A stretch of 64,000 nucleotides of DNA from Cohnella sp. CFH 77786 (GTDB lineage: Bacteria > Bacillota > Bacilli > Paenibacillales > Paenibacillaceae). The DNA lies in contig NZ_WJIB01000012.1 of NCBI RefSeq assembly GCF_019400745.1, positions 1 to 64,000 on the forward strand, in the 5' to 3' direction. Below are positions 23,578 through 32,056 of this stretch, in pieces. Numbering within the stretch: the first letter of the stretch is position 1; each line of letters starts with the position of its first letter. The position numbers and the translations under genes are program-made. Under the pieces are notes generated by a model. That model had not been told where the DNA came from. It did not search any database and worked only from the letters and a program-made list of their open reading frames with translations.

Positions 23578-24759
23578 TTACGCCTCCTCCTTCAATTGAC
23601 GAACGCCGTCGCCGATGTCGCAGACGTAGAAATCGGGATGCAGGCCGGTCGCGGCTTCGTATTTTTCTTTTACTTCGGCAATGAACCGTTCCACGGAATC
23701 TTGATGGACGAGCGAAATCGTGCAGCCGCCGAAGCCCGCCCCCGTCATGCGGGAACCGAGCACGCCCGGAACCGTTCGCGCCGCCGCCACCATGGCGTCA
23801 AGCTCGTCGCCCGTCACCTCGTACAAATCCCGAAGCGAATCGTGCGAAGCGTTCATCAGTTTGCCGAACGAGGCCAGATCCCCGGCCTTCAGGACTTCCA
23901 TCGAACGCGCAACCCGGTCGATTTCCTCCACGACGTGGCGAGCGCGGCGGCGTACAGTCTCGTCTTGGATGAGCGACTCGTTCGCGCGGAACTGCTCCAG
24001 CGTCAGTTGCCCCAACAGCTGCAAATCCGGAAACGCGGCGCGCAAATCGTTCACGGCTTGCTCGCACTGGGACCGGCGTTCGTTGTATTTCGAATCCACC
24101 AGCCCCCTGCGCTTGTTCGTATTGCCGATGACCAGCCGGTAATCTCCGGACCGGAATGGCACAAGCTCATAACGGAGCGTATCGCAATCGAGCAGGATCG
24201 CGTGGTCTTTCTTCCCGTTCGCCACCGCGAACTGGTCCATGATGCCGCATTTCACGCCGACGAATTCGTTTTCCGCATGCTGCGCCCATATTGAGATTTC
24301 GACGGTATCGACAGGCTTTCCTTCCATCGCAAGCAATGCGTAGGCGGTGACCACCTCAATGGAGGCGGAAGACGACAAGCCGGCTCCGTTCGGAATTTCG
24401 CCGTGGTAGAGGAAATCGTACCCGCGGGTCAACGGAATCCCCCGCTGCGCCAATTCCCAAACGATGCCCTTCGGATAGTTGACCCAGTCGTCCGACTCGT
24501 CGAAGACAACGGATTCGGTCGAAATTTCCCGGGAAATCGGAAAGTTCGTCGTCGCGAAAACAAGCTTGCGATCTTCTCGCGGACGGACCAGCAAGGTCGT
24601 CCCGAACGTCAAAGCCGCAGGAAACACGGACCCGCCGTTGTAATCGGTATGCTCACCGATCAAATTCACCCGGCCCGGAGCTTGAAATACCGCGATTCCG
24701 TCTGCGGAGCCGCCGTATTGCTCCAGGAACTTCGTTTTCAGTTCAGCGAGATTTGCCAT
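23578..24759 (-). CDS. galK: galactokinase
   Basis: About 393 residues. The galactokinase signature GRVNLIGEHTDYNGG is near residue 30, the GHMP ATP loop GAGLSSSASIEV near 120, and the third motif GSRMTGAGFGGCTISLV near 345. It phosphorylates galactose to galactose-1-phosphate, first step of the Leloir pathway. ATG 24759 is chosen: GAAGGTGG lies 8 bases upstream and it matches the family start; the open frame runs to 24855 without support. First gene of the galKET operon, with a sigma-A-like promoter upstream and an AraC regulator transcribed divergently. Confidence 0.95.
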   Translation of the reverse strand: MANLAELKTKFLEQYGGSADGIAVFQAPGRVNLIGEHTDYNGGSVFPAALTFGTTLLVRPREDRKLVFATTNFPISREISTESVVFDESDDWVNYPKGIVWELAQRGIPLTRGYDFLYHGEIPNGAGLSSSASIEVVTAYALLAMEGKPVDTVEISIWAQHAENEFVGVKCGIMDQFAVANGKKDHAILLDCDTLRYELVPFRSGDYRLVIGNTNKRRGLVDSKYNERRSQCEQAVNDLRAAFPDLQLLGQLTLEQFRANESLIQDETVRRRARHVVEEIDRVARSMEVLKAGDLASFGKLMNASHDSLRDLYEVTGDELDAMVAAARTVPGVLGSRMTGAGFGGCTISLVHQDSVERFIAEVKEKYEAATGLHPDFYVCDIGDGVRQLKEEA

Positions 24760-24805
24760 CGATTGGCCACCTTCGTTTCTCTTATAGTCGTTGGATTCTA
24801 CTTCG

Positions 24806-24907
24806 AGTATATAAGAAACGCGGCCCGAACCAAAATGGCGTGAAGTGCCGTTCACATGGAGAAATGTGACTTAAGTGCAGGCAGTGTAGAGGAGGAAATG
24901 TTACAAT
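24806..24907. promoter_or_regulatory. divergent galK / araC-type regulator promoter region with operator palindrome
   Basis: Minus strand: -35 TTGGTT (24828-24833) and -10 TATACT (24806-24811), 16 bases apart, serve galK. Plus strand: extended -10 TGTTACAAT (TACAAT at 24902-24907) serves the regulator. Between them lies TCACAT-GGAGAA-ATGTGA (24852-24869), flanked by the direct repeats AAGTGC at 24843 and 24873. These are good candidates for the regulator's binding sites. Confidence 0.6.
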
Positions 24908-24932
24908 ATAGGTTGAAAAAGGAGGAGCGAAC

Positions 24933-25799
24933 ATGTCGATCACGCCGACTTACCGGGTCGTTTCCAACCCCGTAAGCGTGGAGGCGGGGCAGTTGACGGT
25001 GCTATTCGCCGGGGAGAGCCAGACGAAGCCCGGCCACCGCGTGGGTCCGAAGGTTGCGGATTATTTTTTGCTTCATCATGTGACATCCGGCTGCGGAATT
25101 TTTCGTCTGGAGGATTTCGAAGCGCGGCTGGGGGCGGGGGACACGTTTCTGATCCCGCCGAACCAGCTGGCCAGTTACGTATCCGACGAAGAGGATCCGT
25201 GGCAATACCGTTGGGTGGCGTTTACCGGAGCAAGCGCAGCCGCCATGGTAGAATCGGCGGGGCTGGGCTCCGGCCGGCCCGTCGTAAGCACGGGGGCAAG
25301 CGGCGAACCCGCGGAGCGGTGCCGGACCATCTATGAAACGTTCCTGGCGAGAAACCGGTCCGCCTCGCTGGAGGCGGCAGGTCACTTGCTCCTGCTGCTG
25401 GCCTCGCTGCAGGAACGGACGGAGGAGGAAGTGCCCGCTCCGCTGCGTCCCTCTTCCCACAGCGAAGAGCTCGTGGGCCAAATCATCGACTACTTGTCCG
25501 CCCAATATGCGGAGCCGGTCACGATCGAAGGCATGGCGGAGGCGCTCGGATACAATCGGGCCTATTTGTCCCGGCTGTTCAAGGCGCGTACCGGCCTGTC
25601 GCCCGCCACGTTCTTGACCCGGCACCGCGTGGACCGGGGCAGGCGGCTGCTGCGCGAAAGGCCCGAGCTGACGATCGAGCAAGTGGCCTCCTCCGTCGGC
25701 TTCCAGGACCCGCTGTATTTCTCGAAGCAATTTAAACGCTGGCATGGGCAATCTCCGACGGATTACCGCGCCGCCGTCGCGCGTTTCGGGCAATCGTGA
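24933..25799 (+). CDS. AraC family regulator of the galactose operon
   Basis: About 288 residues. The N-terminal half is a cupin-type ligand domain (GHRVGPKVADYFLLHHVTSGCGIF, LGAGDTFLIPPNQLASY). The last 100 residues carry two helix-turn-helix motifs (ITIEGMAEALGYNRAYLSRLFKA-like and IEQVASSVGFQDPLYFSKQFKRWHG), the standard AraC/XylS DNA-binding domain. AAGGAGGAG gives a strong ribosome site before ATG 24933. Divergent placement next to galK with shared palindromes indicates it controls galKET, probably activating with a sugar ligand; this is inference from context. Confidence 0.87.
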   Translation: MSITPTYRVVSNPVSVEAGQLTVLFAGESQTKPGHRVGPKVADYFLLHHVTSGCGIFRLEDFEARLGAGDTFLIPPNQLASYVSDEEDPWQYRWVAFTGASAAAMVESAGLGSGRPVVSTGASGEPAERCRTIYETFLARNRSASLEAAGHLLLLLASLQERTEEEVPAPLRPSSHSEELVGQIIDYLSAQYAEPVTIEGMAEALGYNRAYLSRLFKARTGLSPATFLTRHRVDRGRRLLRERPELTIEQVASSVGFQDPLYFSKQFKRWHGQSPTDYRAAVARFGQS

Positions 25800-25910
25800 A
25801 GCCGGAACGACCGGACCGGGATTCTCAGCGCGACGGGACGTCGAAGGATCGGGCAGGAATGGCACGAATGCGGGCAGGCGGACAAACGGTTAGGCGCTCG
25901 GACTCGCAAA

Positions 25911-26400
25911 TGCCGACTACTTTAAGCTCGTCCCGCGAGCTTATACCGGACCGGCTCGATCATGCCGACCACTTTAAGCTCGTCCCGCGAGCTTATACCA
26001 GACCGGCTCGATCATGCCGACCACTTTAAGCTCGTCCCGCGAGCTTATACCGGACCGGCTCGATCATGCCGACCACTTTAAGCTCGTCCCGCGGGCTTAT
26101 ACCGGACCGGCTCGATCATGCCGACTACTTTAAGCTCGTCCCGCGAGCTTATACCGGACCGGCTCGATCATGCCGACCACTTTATGCTCGTCCCGCGAGC
26201 TTATACCGGACCGCTCGATCATGCCGACCACTTTAAGCTCGCCCCGCAAGCTTATACCGGACCGCTCGATCATGCCGACCACTCTAAGCTCGTCCCGCGG
26301 GCTTATACCGGACCGGCTCGATCATGCCGACCACTTTAAGCTCGCCCCGCGGGCTTATACCGGACCGGCTCGATCATGCCGACCACTTTAAGCTCGCAGG
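25911..26400. repeat. tandem array 2: about nine and a half 52-bp units with a hairpin core
   Basis: Unit starts are at 25911, 25963, 26015, 26067, 26119, 26171, 26222, 26273, 26325 and 26377 (52 bp, with two of 51). Each unit contains AAGCTCG-TCCCG-CGAGCTT, a 7-bp-stem hairpin, plus CGGACCGGCTCGATCATGCC. Some units carry CGGGCTT or CAAGCTT in the right arm, so pairing is weakened in those. Degenerate copies continue to about 26480. No gene is seen in 25800-26538. The hairpin core matches that of array 3 read on the opposite strand. Confidence 0.9.
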
Positions 26401-26538
26401 CCTAAACCTTGCCAACCACCTCTGATCCGGCACATTAAGCCGATCTCGCAGGCTTAAACCTCGACAACTGTTGCTCGGCATTTCTCCAACCGGGTTTTCG
26501 GACAATAGCCCCCACCACTTGGTACGCGGCCCAGCGGC

Positions 26539-27567
26539 TTAGATCAGCGTTTCCCAACGGCCGGCCAAAGCGTCCGCGTCATTGCGGAGTTCGGCCGGGA
26601 AACGTTCCCGGATCCGAGCGGCCGTCTCCGCCGCCACGCCGCCATAACGCTCCAGCAAACTCAGGACAACATAGGCCCACGCCGTTTCGGTCCCGTCCGA
26701 CAGGTGAACCGCGATCCCCAGCCTTTCGCGGCGCAGGCCGACGGCAAACAGCCCTTGCGCCCCGCTCTTGGCGACGACGTTCGGATCCGCCAACAGCAGG
26801 CTGGCGAGCCGACCTGGCCCCTCGACCAAGTCCGGATGGCGATTCATCGCCCGGGCGATTCGGTTCGCCGCTTCCGCGGCCCCGCGATCCCCGGGCGCCG
26901 CGTCCGGACATGCCAGCCTGGCATAGCCGAGCGCGATCCGGCGCATCGGAATCGCCGCCACCGGCAAGCCGCACCCGTCGCGCCCGATTCGGCATTCCGT
27001 CTCTTCGGTATCGGTCCAAGCCAGAACGCGCCGCAGGATTTCCCGCTGCGACGGATGGTCCGGCTCCGCGTAGCCTTCCAGCGGCCAGCCTTCCAGACGG
27101 CTCCACGCCATCATGGCGAGATGTTTGCCCGCGCAAGTGTGGAACAGCTTCCGCGGCTGCCCGCCTTCCCGCGCCCAGGCGTCGCGGGGCTCCGAAGCGA
27201 TCGGCTTCCCAGCGCGGAATACGAGGGCTTCCTCCGGCACGCCCGAAGACGACAGCATCTCGGCCAAAGCCTCTATTTGTCCGGGATATCCCCGGTGCGA
27301 AGCCGCCATCAGCGCCAAGTGCCGGTCTCCCCACCCCAGTTTCTCCTCGACTCCGCCGAGCAAGGAAGCGATCGCCTGCAGCGGTTTCCCCGTGGACCGC
27401 ACATAAGTCAACGCCTCCACGTCCCCGGAGGATGCAAGGATGCTCCCGTCCTCCGCGGAAACGACGCAAAATCTCCCCCGATGCAAGTTTTCCAGAATAC
27501 CCGCCCTCGTGACGCCGACCAGCGGGACATCTCCCATTTTCGAATCCGCAAGCAAACGTTGCTCCAT
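26539..27567 (-). CDS. asparaginase II family protein
   Basis: About 342 residues of the Asparaginase_II family (not the classic AnsA/AnsB type). VGVTRAGILENLHRGRFCVVSAEDG at the start, STGKPLQAIASLLGG near residue 55, ASHRGYPGQIEALAEML near 85, and CAGKHLAMMAWS near 145 (with the key CAGKH block) are its hallmarks; DGCGLPVAAIPM also fits. Members hydrolyse asparagine to aspartate and ammonia, though few are characterised. ATG 27567 is chosen for GAGAAGG 5 bases upstream; the open frame extends to 27849 without a better site. It is divergent from the LysR-type regulator gene, which may control it. Confidence 0.8.
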   Translation of the reverse strand: MEQRLLADSKMGDVPLVGVTRAGILENLHRGRFCVVSAEDGSILASSGDVEALTYVRSTGKPLQAIASLLGGVEEKLGWGDRHLALMAASHRGYPGQIEALAEMLSSSGVPEEALVFRAGKPIASEPRDAWAREGGQPRKLFHTCAGKHLAMMAWSRLEGWPLEGYAEPDHPSQREILRRVLAWTDTEETECRIGRDGCGLPVAAIPMRRIALGYARLACPDAAPGDRGAAEAANRIARAMNRHPDLVEGPGRLASLLLADPNVVAKSGAQGLFAVGLRRERLGIAVHLSDGTETAWAYVVLSLLERYGGVAAETAARIRERFPAELRNDADALAGRWETLI

Positions 27568-27765
27568 CGTACCTTCTCCGTCCTGCCGTGAATGTCTTTC
27601 CCTCATTGAATATGCACCAAAACGAAGGCCCGCGCAAATCGAATGCCCGGCATGGTCGCGCTTCCATCGAAAATATCGATCGATCCCATGCAAAACGTTG
27701 GATAACTCCCCTTGCCCCCCAGGTGATACCATGGTTCCAAACAGCGCGAGGGGGCGAAAAAAATG

Positions 27766-27794
27766 TTGATCCACGACTTTGCCGCCTATAGAAT
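27766..27794 (+). promoter_or_regulatory. sigma-A-like promoter for the LysR gene
   Basis: TTGATC (27766-27771) and TAGAAT (27789-27794) are separated by 17 bases on the plus strand, leaving a leader of about 150 nt. The remainder of the 27568-27953 gap holds no supported gene. Confidence 0.5.
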
Positions 27795-27953
27795 ATGGGA
27801 AAACGGCGTGAGGGAATACGAACGGAAAAATCGCTTGGAGGATCCGCACGGTGACGCTGTCCGTCCCAGGCCGGCGCGAATGCGGCCGTTATCCTTCGGA
27901 TTGCTTCTGGGCGTCATCGCCCGGTCCTCCTCCCGATCGCCGGCCACGAGGCG

Positions 27954-28850
27954 GTGAAGAGCTTGGACTTGATTTACTTGAAATCCTTCATGGAAGCGGC
28001 CCGGTGCAAGAGCTTCACCAAAGCGGCGGAAAACCTCGGCTACGTCCAGTCCAGCGTCACGACGCATATCCAGAAGCTCGAAATCGAATACGGCGTCGTG
28101 CTGTTCGAGCGGATCGGAAGATCGATGCGTCTGACGTCGGCGGGGGAGCAGTTGTACGAAACGTTCGGCCGGATTCTGGAACTGTACGAAGAGTCCAAGA
28201 ACCGGATTTCCCGGCAGGTCAAAGGACATCTTCAGATCGGCACGATCGAGTCGCTGATCGCTTTTTTCCTGCCCGACGTGTTTTGCCGGTTCCGGAACGC
28301 GTTCCCCCAAATCAGCATGCAAGTATACCCTCTTCTGGAGGCGGGCATCCTGCAAGGCATCCGCTCCGGCCAACTGGATCTCGGCATCATGGTCGACCGG
28401 CCGTTCGCGGACGACGACCTGCACAGCTTGATCATCCGCGAAGAGCCGCTCGTGCTGGTGGCAGAGCCCGGCCATCCCTTGTCCAAGCTCGGCGCGGTCG
28501 ACGTCGCGGCGCTGGCCGGTCAATCCTACATCGCCACCGAGACCGGCTGCGCCTACCGCGGCGCCTTCGAACGGCTTCTCCGCGACCACGGAGTCGAATA
28601 CCACGTGTACAATGAGTTCGGAAGTCTGGAAGCGATCAAGCAATGCGTTTCCTTCGGCCTCGGCATCGGGCTCTTGCCGCGCATCGCCGTCGTCCGGGAA
28701 CTCGAGGAGGGAAGGCTCATCGCGCTCCCTTTCAAACATCACGAGATTACTTTCTATACGCAAATCGTCTACCACAAGAAAAAATGGCTGGATCCGTCCA
28801 TCCGCCATATGATCGACCTGCTGATGGAGACCGAAGCGGAGAGCGCGTGA
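27954..28850 (+). CDS. LysR family transcriptional regulator
   Basis: About 298 residues. The N-terminal winged helix-turn-helix reads YLKSFMEAARCKSFTKAAENLGYVQSSVTTHIQKLE, the normal LysR pattern. The rest is the periplasmic-binding-protein-like effector domain (LQIGTIESLIAFFLP, GQLDLGIMVDRP, FGLGIGLLPRIAV). The start is uncertain: GTG 27954 or TTG 27963, with only a weak GAGGCGG upstream. It lies divergent to the asparaginase-like gene, the usual arrangement for a LysR regulator and its target. Effector unknown. Confidence 0.87.
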   Translation: MKSLDLIYLKSFMEAARCKSFTKAAENLGYVQSSVTTHIQKLEIEYGVVLFERIGRSMRLTSAGEQLYETFGRILELYEESKNRISRQVKGHLQIGTIESLIAFFLPDVFCRFRNAFPQISMQVYPLLEAGILQGIRSGQLDLGIMVDRPFADDDLHSLIIREEPLVLVAEPGHPLSKLGAVDVAALAGQSYIATETGCAYRGAFERLLRDHGVEYHVYNEFGSLEAIKQCVSFGLGIGLLPRIAVVRELEEGRLIALPFKHHEITFYTQIVYHKKKWLDPSIRHMIDLLMETEAESA

Positions 28851-28910
28851 GCACGGAGGTTACGCGGCCGCGGCGGGCGTCCGAAGCGGTTCTCCGCTAA
28901 CCTCATAGAC

Positions 28911-28953
28911 AAAGAGCCGCCCCAAGCCCTTACAGGACGGGACGGCTCTTTTT
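28911..28953. terminator. bidirectional intrinsic terminator
   Basis: AAAGAGCCG (28911-28919) pairs with CGGCTCTTT (28943-28951), extended by a CCC/GGG helix after one mismatch. TTTTTCCC follows on the plus strand and TTTGTC on the minus. It separates the convergent LysR gene and the GT2 gene. Confidence 0.75.
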
Positions 28954-28959
28954 CCCTTC

Positions 28960-29976
28960 CTAAACCGGCTGCCGATAAGCGGCTCCGGCCTCTTCGAGAG
29001 AACGCTCCTGCCGCTTGTCGAAGTTGACGGCTTCCGCAACCACGTACAACGGCCGGCCCTTCGCTTCTTCGTAGATGCGGCCGATATACTCGCCCAGCAC
29101 CCCGAGCAGAGACAACGTAATGCCGTGGAACAGCAGGCTGATCACGATCAGCGAAGTCCAGCCCGGCTGGGTCGCGTTCGTGAACAATCGCAAGTACAGC
29201 ACGACCAGCAAATAGACGAAGCCGGCCGCCGACAGCAGGAATCCGAGGATGCCGGCCAGCTTGAGCGGCTTCGTCGAGAAGGACGTGATCGCGTCCGCGG
29301 ACAAACGCAGCATTTTGCGGAGCGGGTATTTCGTCTCCCCGGCGAACCGCTCTTCCCTCACGTAATCGACGGAAGTTTGGCGGAACCCCGCCCAGCTTAC
29401 CATGCCGCGGATGAACCGGCTGCGCTCCCGCATGGAGGACAACGTCTCGCTCACCTTGCGGTCCATCAGCCGGAAATCCCCGGTGTCGACGGGAATGCTG
29501 ACGGAGGTCATCGCGCGCAGCAGGCGGTAGAAGGCGGCCGCCGTCACTTTCTTGAACCAGGTTTCTCCGCGGCGGGCGATGCGTCTGCCGTAGACGACGT
29601 CATAGCCTTCACGCCAGCGGTTCACCATCTCCGGAATGACCTCGGGAGGGTCCTGCAAATCGGCGTCGATCAGCACGACCGTGCGTCCCGTCGCGAAGTC
29701 CATGCCGGCGGTGACCGCGATCTGGTGGCCGAAGTTCCGGGAGAAATCCACCATTTTGACCCGCTTGTCCGCCTCGCAAATCCCCCTCACGATATCGGCG
29801 GTACGGTCGCGGCTGCCGTCATTGACGAATACGAGCTCGTAATTTTCGTTCATTTTCTCCAGCACGGTGGTCAACCGGCGGTAGGTCGTTTCGATAACCT
29901 CTTCTTCATTGTACATTGGTACGACTACGGACAGGAAACAAGGTTCGCCCACGTCCGTCACCCCTTTCATGCCCAT
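28960..29976 (-). CDS. family 2 glycosyltransferase with C-terminal membrane helices (polyprenyl-phosphate type)
   Basis: About 338 residues. GT-A domain: LSVVVPMYNEEEV at the start, VFVNDGSRDRT, and VVLIDADLQDPPEVIPEM with the DxD metal motif. RFIRGMVSWAGFRQTSVDYVREERFAGETKYPLRKML is characteristic of bactoprenol/dolichyl-phosphate sugar transferases (DPM1/GtrB/YkoT-like). Two C-terminal helices anchor it. It would charge a lipid carrier with a sugar, the donor needed by the GT39-like transferase encoded just upstream, 20 bp away. Starts at 29976, 29970 or GTG 29955 are all possible; GGGGTGA before 29955 is the best ribosome site. An open frame further upstream overlaps the neighbour and is rejected. 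Confidence 0.85.
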   Translation of the reverse strand: MGMKGVTDVGEPCFLSVVVPMYNEEEVIETTYRRLTTVLEKMNENYELVFVNDGSRDRTADIVRGICEADKRVKMVDFSRNFGHQIAVTAGMDFATGRTVVLIDADLQDPPEVIPEMVNRWREGYDVVYGRRIARRGETWFKKVTAAAFYRLLRAMTSVSIPVDTGDFRLMDRKVSETLSSMRERSRFIRGMVSWAGFRQTSVDYVREERFAGETKYPLRKMLRLSADAITSFSTKPLKLAGILGFLLSAAGFVYLLVVLYLRLFTNATQPGWTSLIVISLLFHGITLSLLGVLGEYIGRIYEEAKGRPLYVVAEAVNFDKRQERSLEEAGAAYRQPV

Positions 29977-29996
29977 ATGCTTAAACCGTCTTTTTC

Positions 29997-31793
29997 TCAG
30001 AAGCCCCAGCTGGGCAGCCAGCGGATGAAGACGTTCATCCACCAGCGGCTGATCGTAACGCCCGCGAGCACGGGATAAAACCAGACGAACAGCCCCGCGG
30101 CAATGACGACGACGGCGGCCGTCCAGCGCCGACCGTTCCGGTACCGTTCCTCCCACCAACGCATCATCCAGACGATCGACAGAATGAGCAGCGGGACCAT
30201 CGGGAAGTAATGGTACAAGAACGTGATGCTTCGCGGAGCCACCATCCAAGGAACGTAGAAGGATAAGTACATGACGGCGATCGTAAGCACGACCCGGTCC
30301 CTTCGTCTCCAGCCGATCCACCAAGAGGCCAGCATGGCGACGAGTCCGCCCCACCAGATGAGCGGGTTCCCGATGGCCGCAATGCTCTGTGCCTCGCCTT
30401 GGGCCAAATCTTTGCCGCCGTAATACCAGACCGGCCGCAGCATCAGCGGCCACGTGTACCATTTGGATGCGTATGGATGCTGTTCTTTGACACCCTTGTG
30501 ATAATTGTACATGTTGATCTGATACTGCCAGAGATCCTTCAAGCCGTCCTGCGCTTTGGTCGCCCGCTCAAACGGAATGTACGAGGCCGAATAGATGCTC
30601 GCGGGAACGGCAATGAAGAACACCGCGGCGGCCGTCAGCGTCAGCACGGTCCGTCTGGCCGCGCGGCGGCTGCCTTCCGCCCTGGCCTCCCGGATCTTGC
30701 GCGCGAGCCCCAGGATGAACAGGATCGCAAGCCCGGCCCCGCCGTACATATAGTTCCACTTGACCGACGCCGCGCATCCGAAGAAGACGCCGCTGAGCGC
30801 GAGCCATCCGAGGCCCCGCCGGAAACCGCCGCTGCGCCACGCCGTTTCGCCGAACCGGTACATGGCGTAGTACATGACGATGGTAAACGTCACGCCGAAA
30901 ATATCGACGTTCGTAATCCGGGAATGCACGAAATGGAATCCTTCCAGCACCAGCAGCAGCGCGGCGAGGAAGGCGTATCTCGTACGTCCGAACATTCCTT
31001 TGGCCGCGGCGTACATGACCGGCACCATAAGCGTTCCGCCGACGGCGGCCATGAACCGCCAGCCGTACGGCGTCATGCCGAACAGCCGGATGCCGAGCTC
31101 GAGAATCACCTTGCCGAGCGGAGGATGCGTATTTTCGTACGGCTCCATCCGTTCCACGAATTCATAGGCGGTGCGGCCGTGATAGATCTCATCGAAATAC
31201 ATGCTGTTGCGGTAATCCGGCCGGTACGGCGCGTACTCCTGCTCGTCGAACACCAGGTTGGGGGTGCCCTCGTCCGCCGGATCGGTTTTCCCGTTATCCG
31301 TCACTTGCGCCACGGGAATCGGCGGGGAAGCGATCCCTTTGGTGAAAAAGGCGGCTTCATATAAGGTATAGCCCGGGCTGACCGTCGTAAACCTCATGTA
31401 GCGCGCTTCCACCGACTTATCCTCGGACTTCCAGGTGAACACCCGGTTGTGCTTGTGCTCGATTTCGGCGTAAAGCTCCCATTTCCGTCCGTCCGCGGAC
31501 CATTCGATTCTCGTTTTGCCCCGCGCCCCGGGACCTTCGTACAGATTCAGCCGGTCGACCGGCCGAAGCTTGCCGAAATCGACGGTGAAGCCTTCGCCGC
31601 TTGCGCCGGGTCTCCAGTAGGTCTGGGCGCCTGTCCGGTCTCCGAGATCCCAGAATGAGGTGATGGCCGCCGTCAAGGTGAGCAGCAACACCAAAAACCA
31701 ATCCAGCGGCTTCCAGCTTCGGTCGGCCCGGCCGGTCTCCCCGCCTTCGCCGAACGATACCGGCGAAGATCTGACGCTGTTCGACAAATCCAT
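29997..31793 (-). CDS. dolichyl-phosphate-mannose-protein mannosyltransferase-like membrane protein (GT39) with inserted discoidin-like domain
   Basis: About 598 residues. One N-terminal helix is followed by an extracytoplasmic beta-rich region (residues ~55-160: YWRPGASGEGFTVDFGKL, RIEWSADGRKWELY, ARYMRFTTVSPG), which resembles an F5/8 type C/discoidin module. The PMT catalytic loop then appears as MYFDEIYHGRTAYEF and ENTHPPLGKV, with the acidic pair needed by GT39 enzymes, and about ten membrane helices follow. It probably moves a sugar from a lipid carrier to proteins or wall glycan outside the membrane, using the donor made by the adjacent GT2. Such an insertion between helix 1 and the DE loop is unusual. 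Upstream is a run of 18 G. Confidence 0.82.
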   Translation of the reverse strand: MDLSNSVRSSPVSFGEGGETGRADRSWKPLDWFLVLLLTLTAAITSFWDLGDRTGAQTYWRPGASGEGFTVDFGKLRPVDRLNLYEGPGARGKTRIEWSADGRKWELYAEIEHKHNRVFTWKSEDKSVEARYMRFTTVSPGYTLYEAAFFTKGIASPPIPVAQVTDNGKTDPADEGTPNLVFDEQEYAPYRPDYRNSMYFDEIYHGRTAYEFVERMEPYENTHPPLGKVILELGIRLFGMTPYGWRFMAAVGGTLMVPVMYAAAKGMFGRTRYAFLAALLLVLEGFHFVHSRITNVDIFGVTFTIVMYYAMYRFGETAWRSGGFRRGLGWLALSGVFFGCAASVKWNYMYGGAGLAILFILGLARKIREARAEGSRRAARRTVLTLTAAAVFFIAVPASIYSASYIPFERATKAQDGLKDLWQYQINMYNYHKGVKEQHPYASKWYTWPLMLRPVWYYGGKDLAQGEAQSIAAIGNPLIWWGGLVAMLASWWIGWRRRDRVVLTIAVMYLSFYVPWMVAPRSITFLYHYFPMVPLLILSIVWMMRWWEERYRNGRRWTAAVVVIAAGLFVWFYPVLAGVTISRWWMNVFIRWLPSWGF

Positions 31794-31821
31794 TCCGTCC
31801 CCGCTCCCTCTCCTGGCGGAA

Positions 31822-31839
31822 GGGGGGGGGGGGGGGGGG
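31822..31839. repeat. homopolymeric run of 18 G within a very GC-rich leader
   Basis: Eighteen consecutive G on the plus strand (C on the coding strand of the downstream gene), 28 bp upstream of the GT39-like start codon. The following 80 bases are nearly pure G and C with several GGGG/CCCC blocks. The length could be real or a polishing or joining artefact. Confidence 0.7.
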
Positions 31840-31929
31840 CCCCGCGGGCGAGGGGCGCAGGGGCCCCCTCGCCGGGGGCCTGGCCGCCGATGCCGCGCGC
31901 CGCCCTCGTCCGCCCACCTTCCGAACGCG

Positions 31930-31987
31930 GCGGGCGTCGCCCGCCTGTATCTTTCCCTATTGTAGTCGAAAGCGTTCGCCCGGGAAA
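31930..31987 (-). promoter_or_regulatory. promoter and GC-rich hairpin for the GT39-GT2 pair
   Basis: TACAAT at 31959-31964 (minus strand) is a good -10; the -35 (TTTCCC, 17 bases away) is poor. Just after it GGCGGGC-GAC-GCCCGCC (31930-31946) forms a stable hairpin at the start of a leader of about 150 nt that contains the G/C run. Confidence 0.4.
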
Positions 31988-32056
31988 GGGCGCGTTTTAT
32001 TTTGGTTTACCCGGGTCTTTGTCTTTTCGTCCGCGGACATGCCATCTGGATAAGGA

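Noticed and set aside
21030..23684. 884-codon plus-strand frame opposite galT and galE
   Set aside because: GC-rich antisense frame; the minus strand carries well conserved galT and galE. The same reasoning rejects 16361-18760, 11404-13215 and 5474-7159 on the plus strand.
24760..24855. 32-residue N-terminal extension of galactokinase
   Set aside because: It runs through the predicted -10/-35 region; ATG 24759 has a good ribosome site and matches the family start.
27763..27957. 64-codon plus-strand frame before the LysR gene
   Set aside because: It overlaps the predicted promoter and start of the LysR gene, and its product is low-complexity arginine-rich.
29977..30462. N-terminal extension of the GT2 gene to 30462
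   Set aside because: The extra 160 residues overlap the GT39-like gene in another frame and have no family resemblance.
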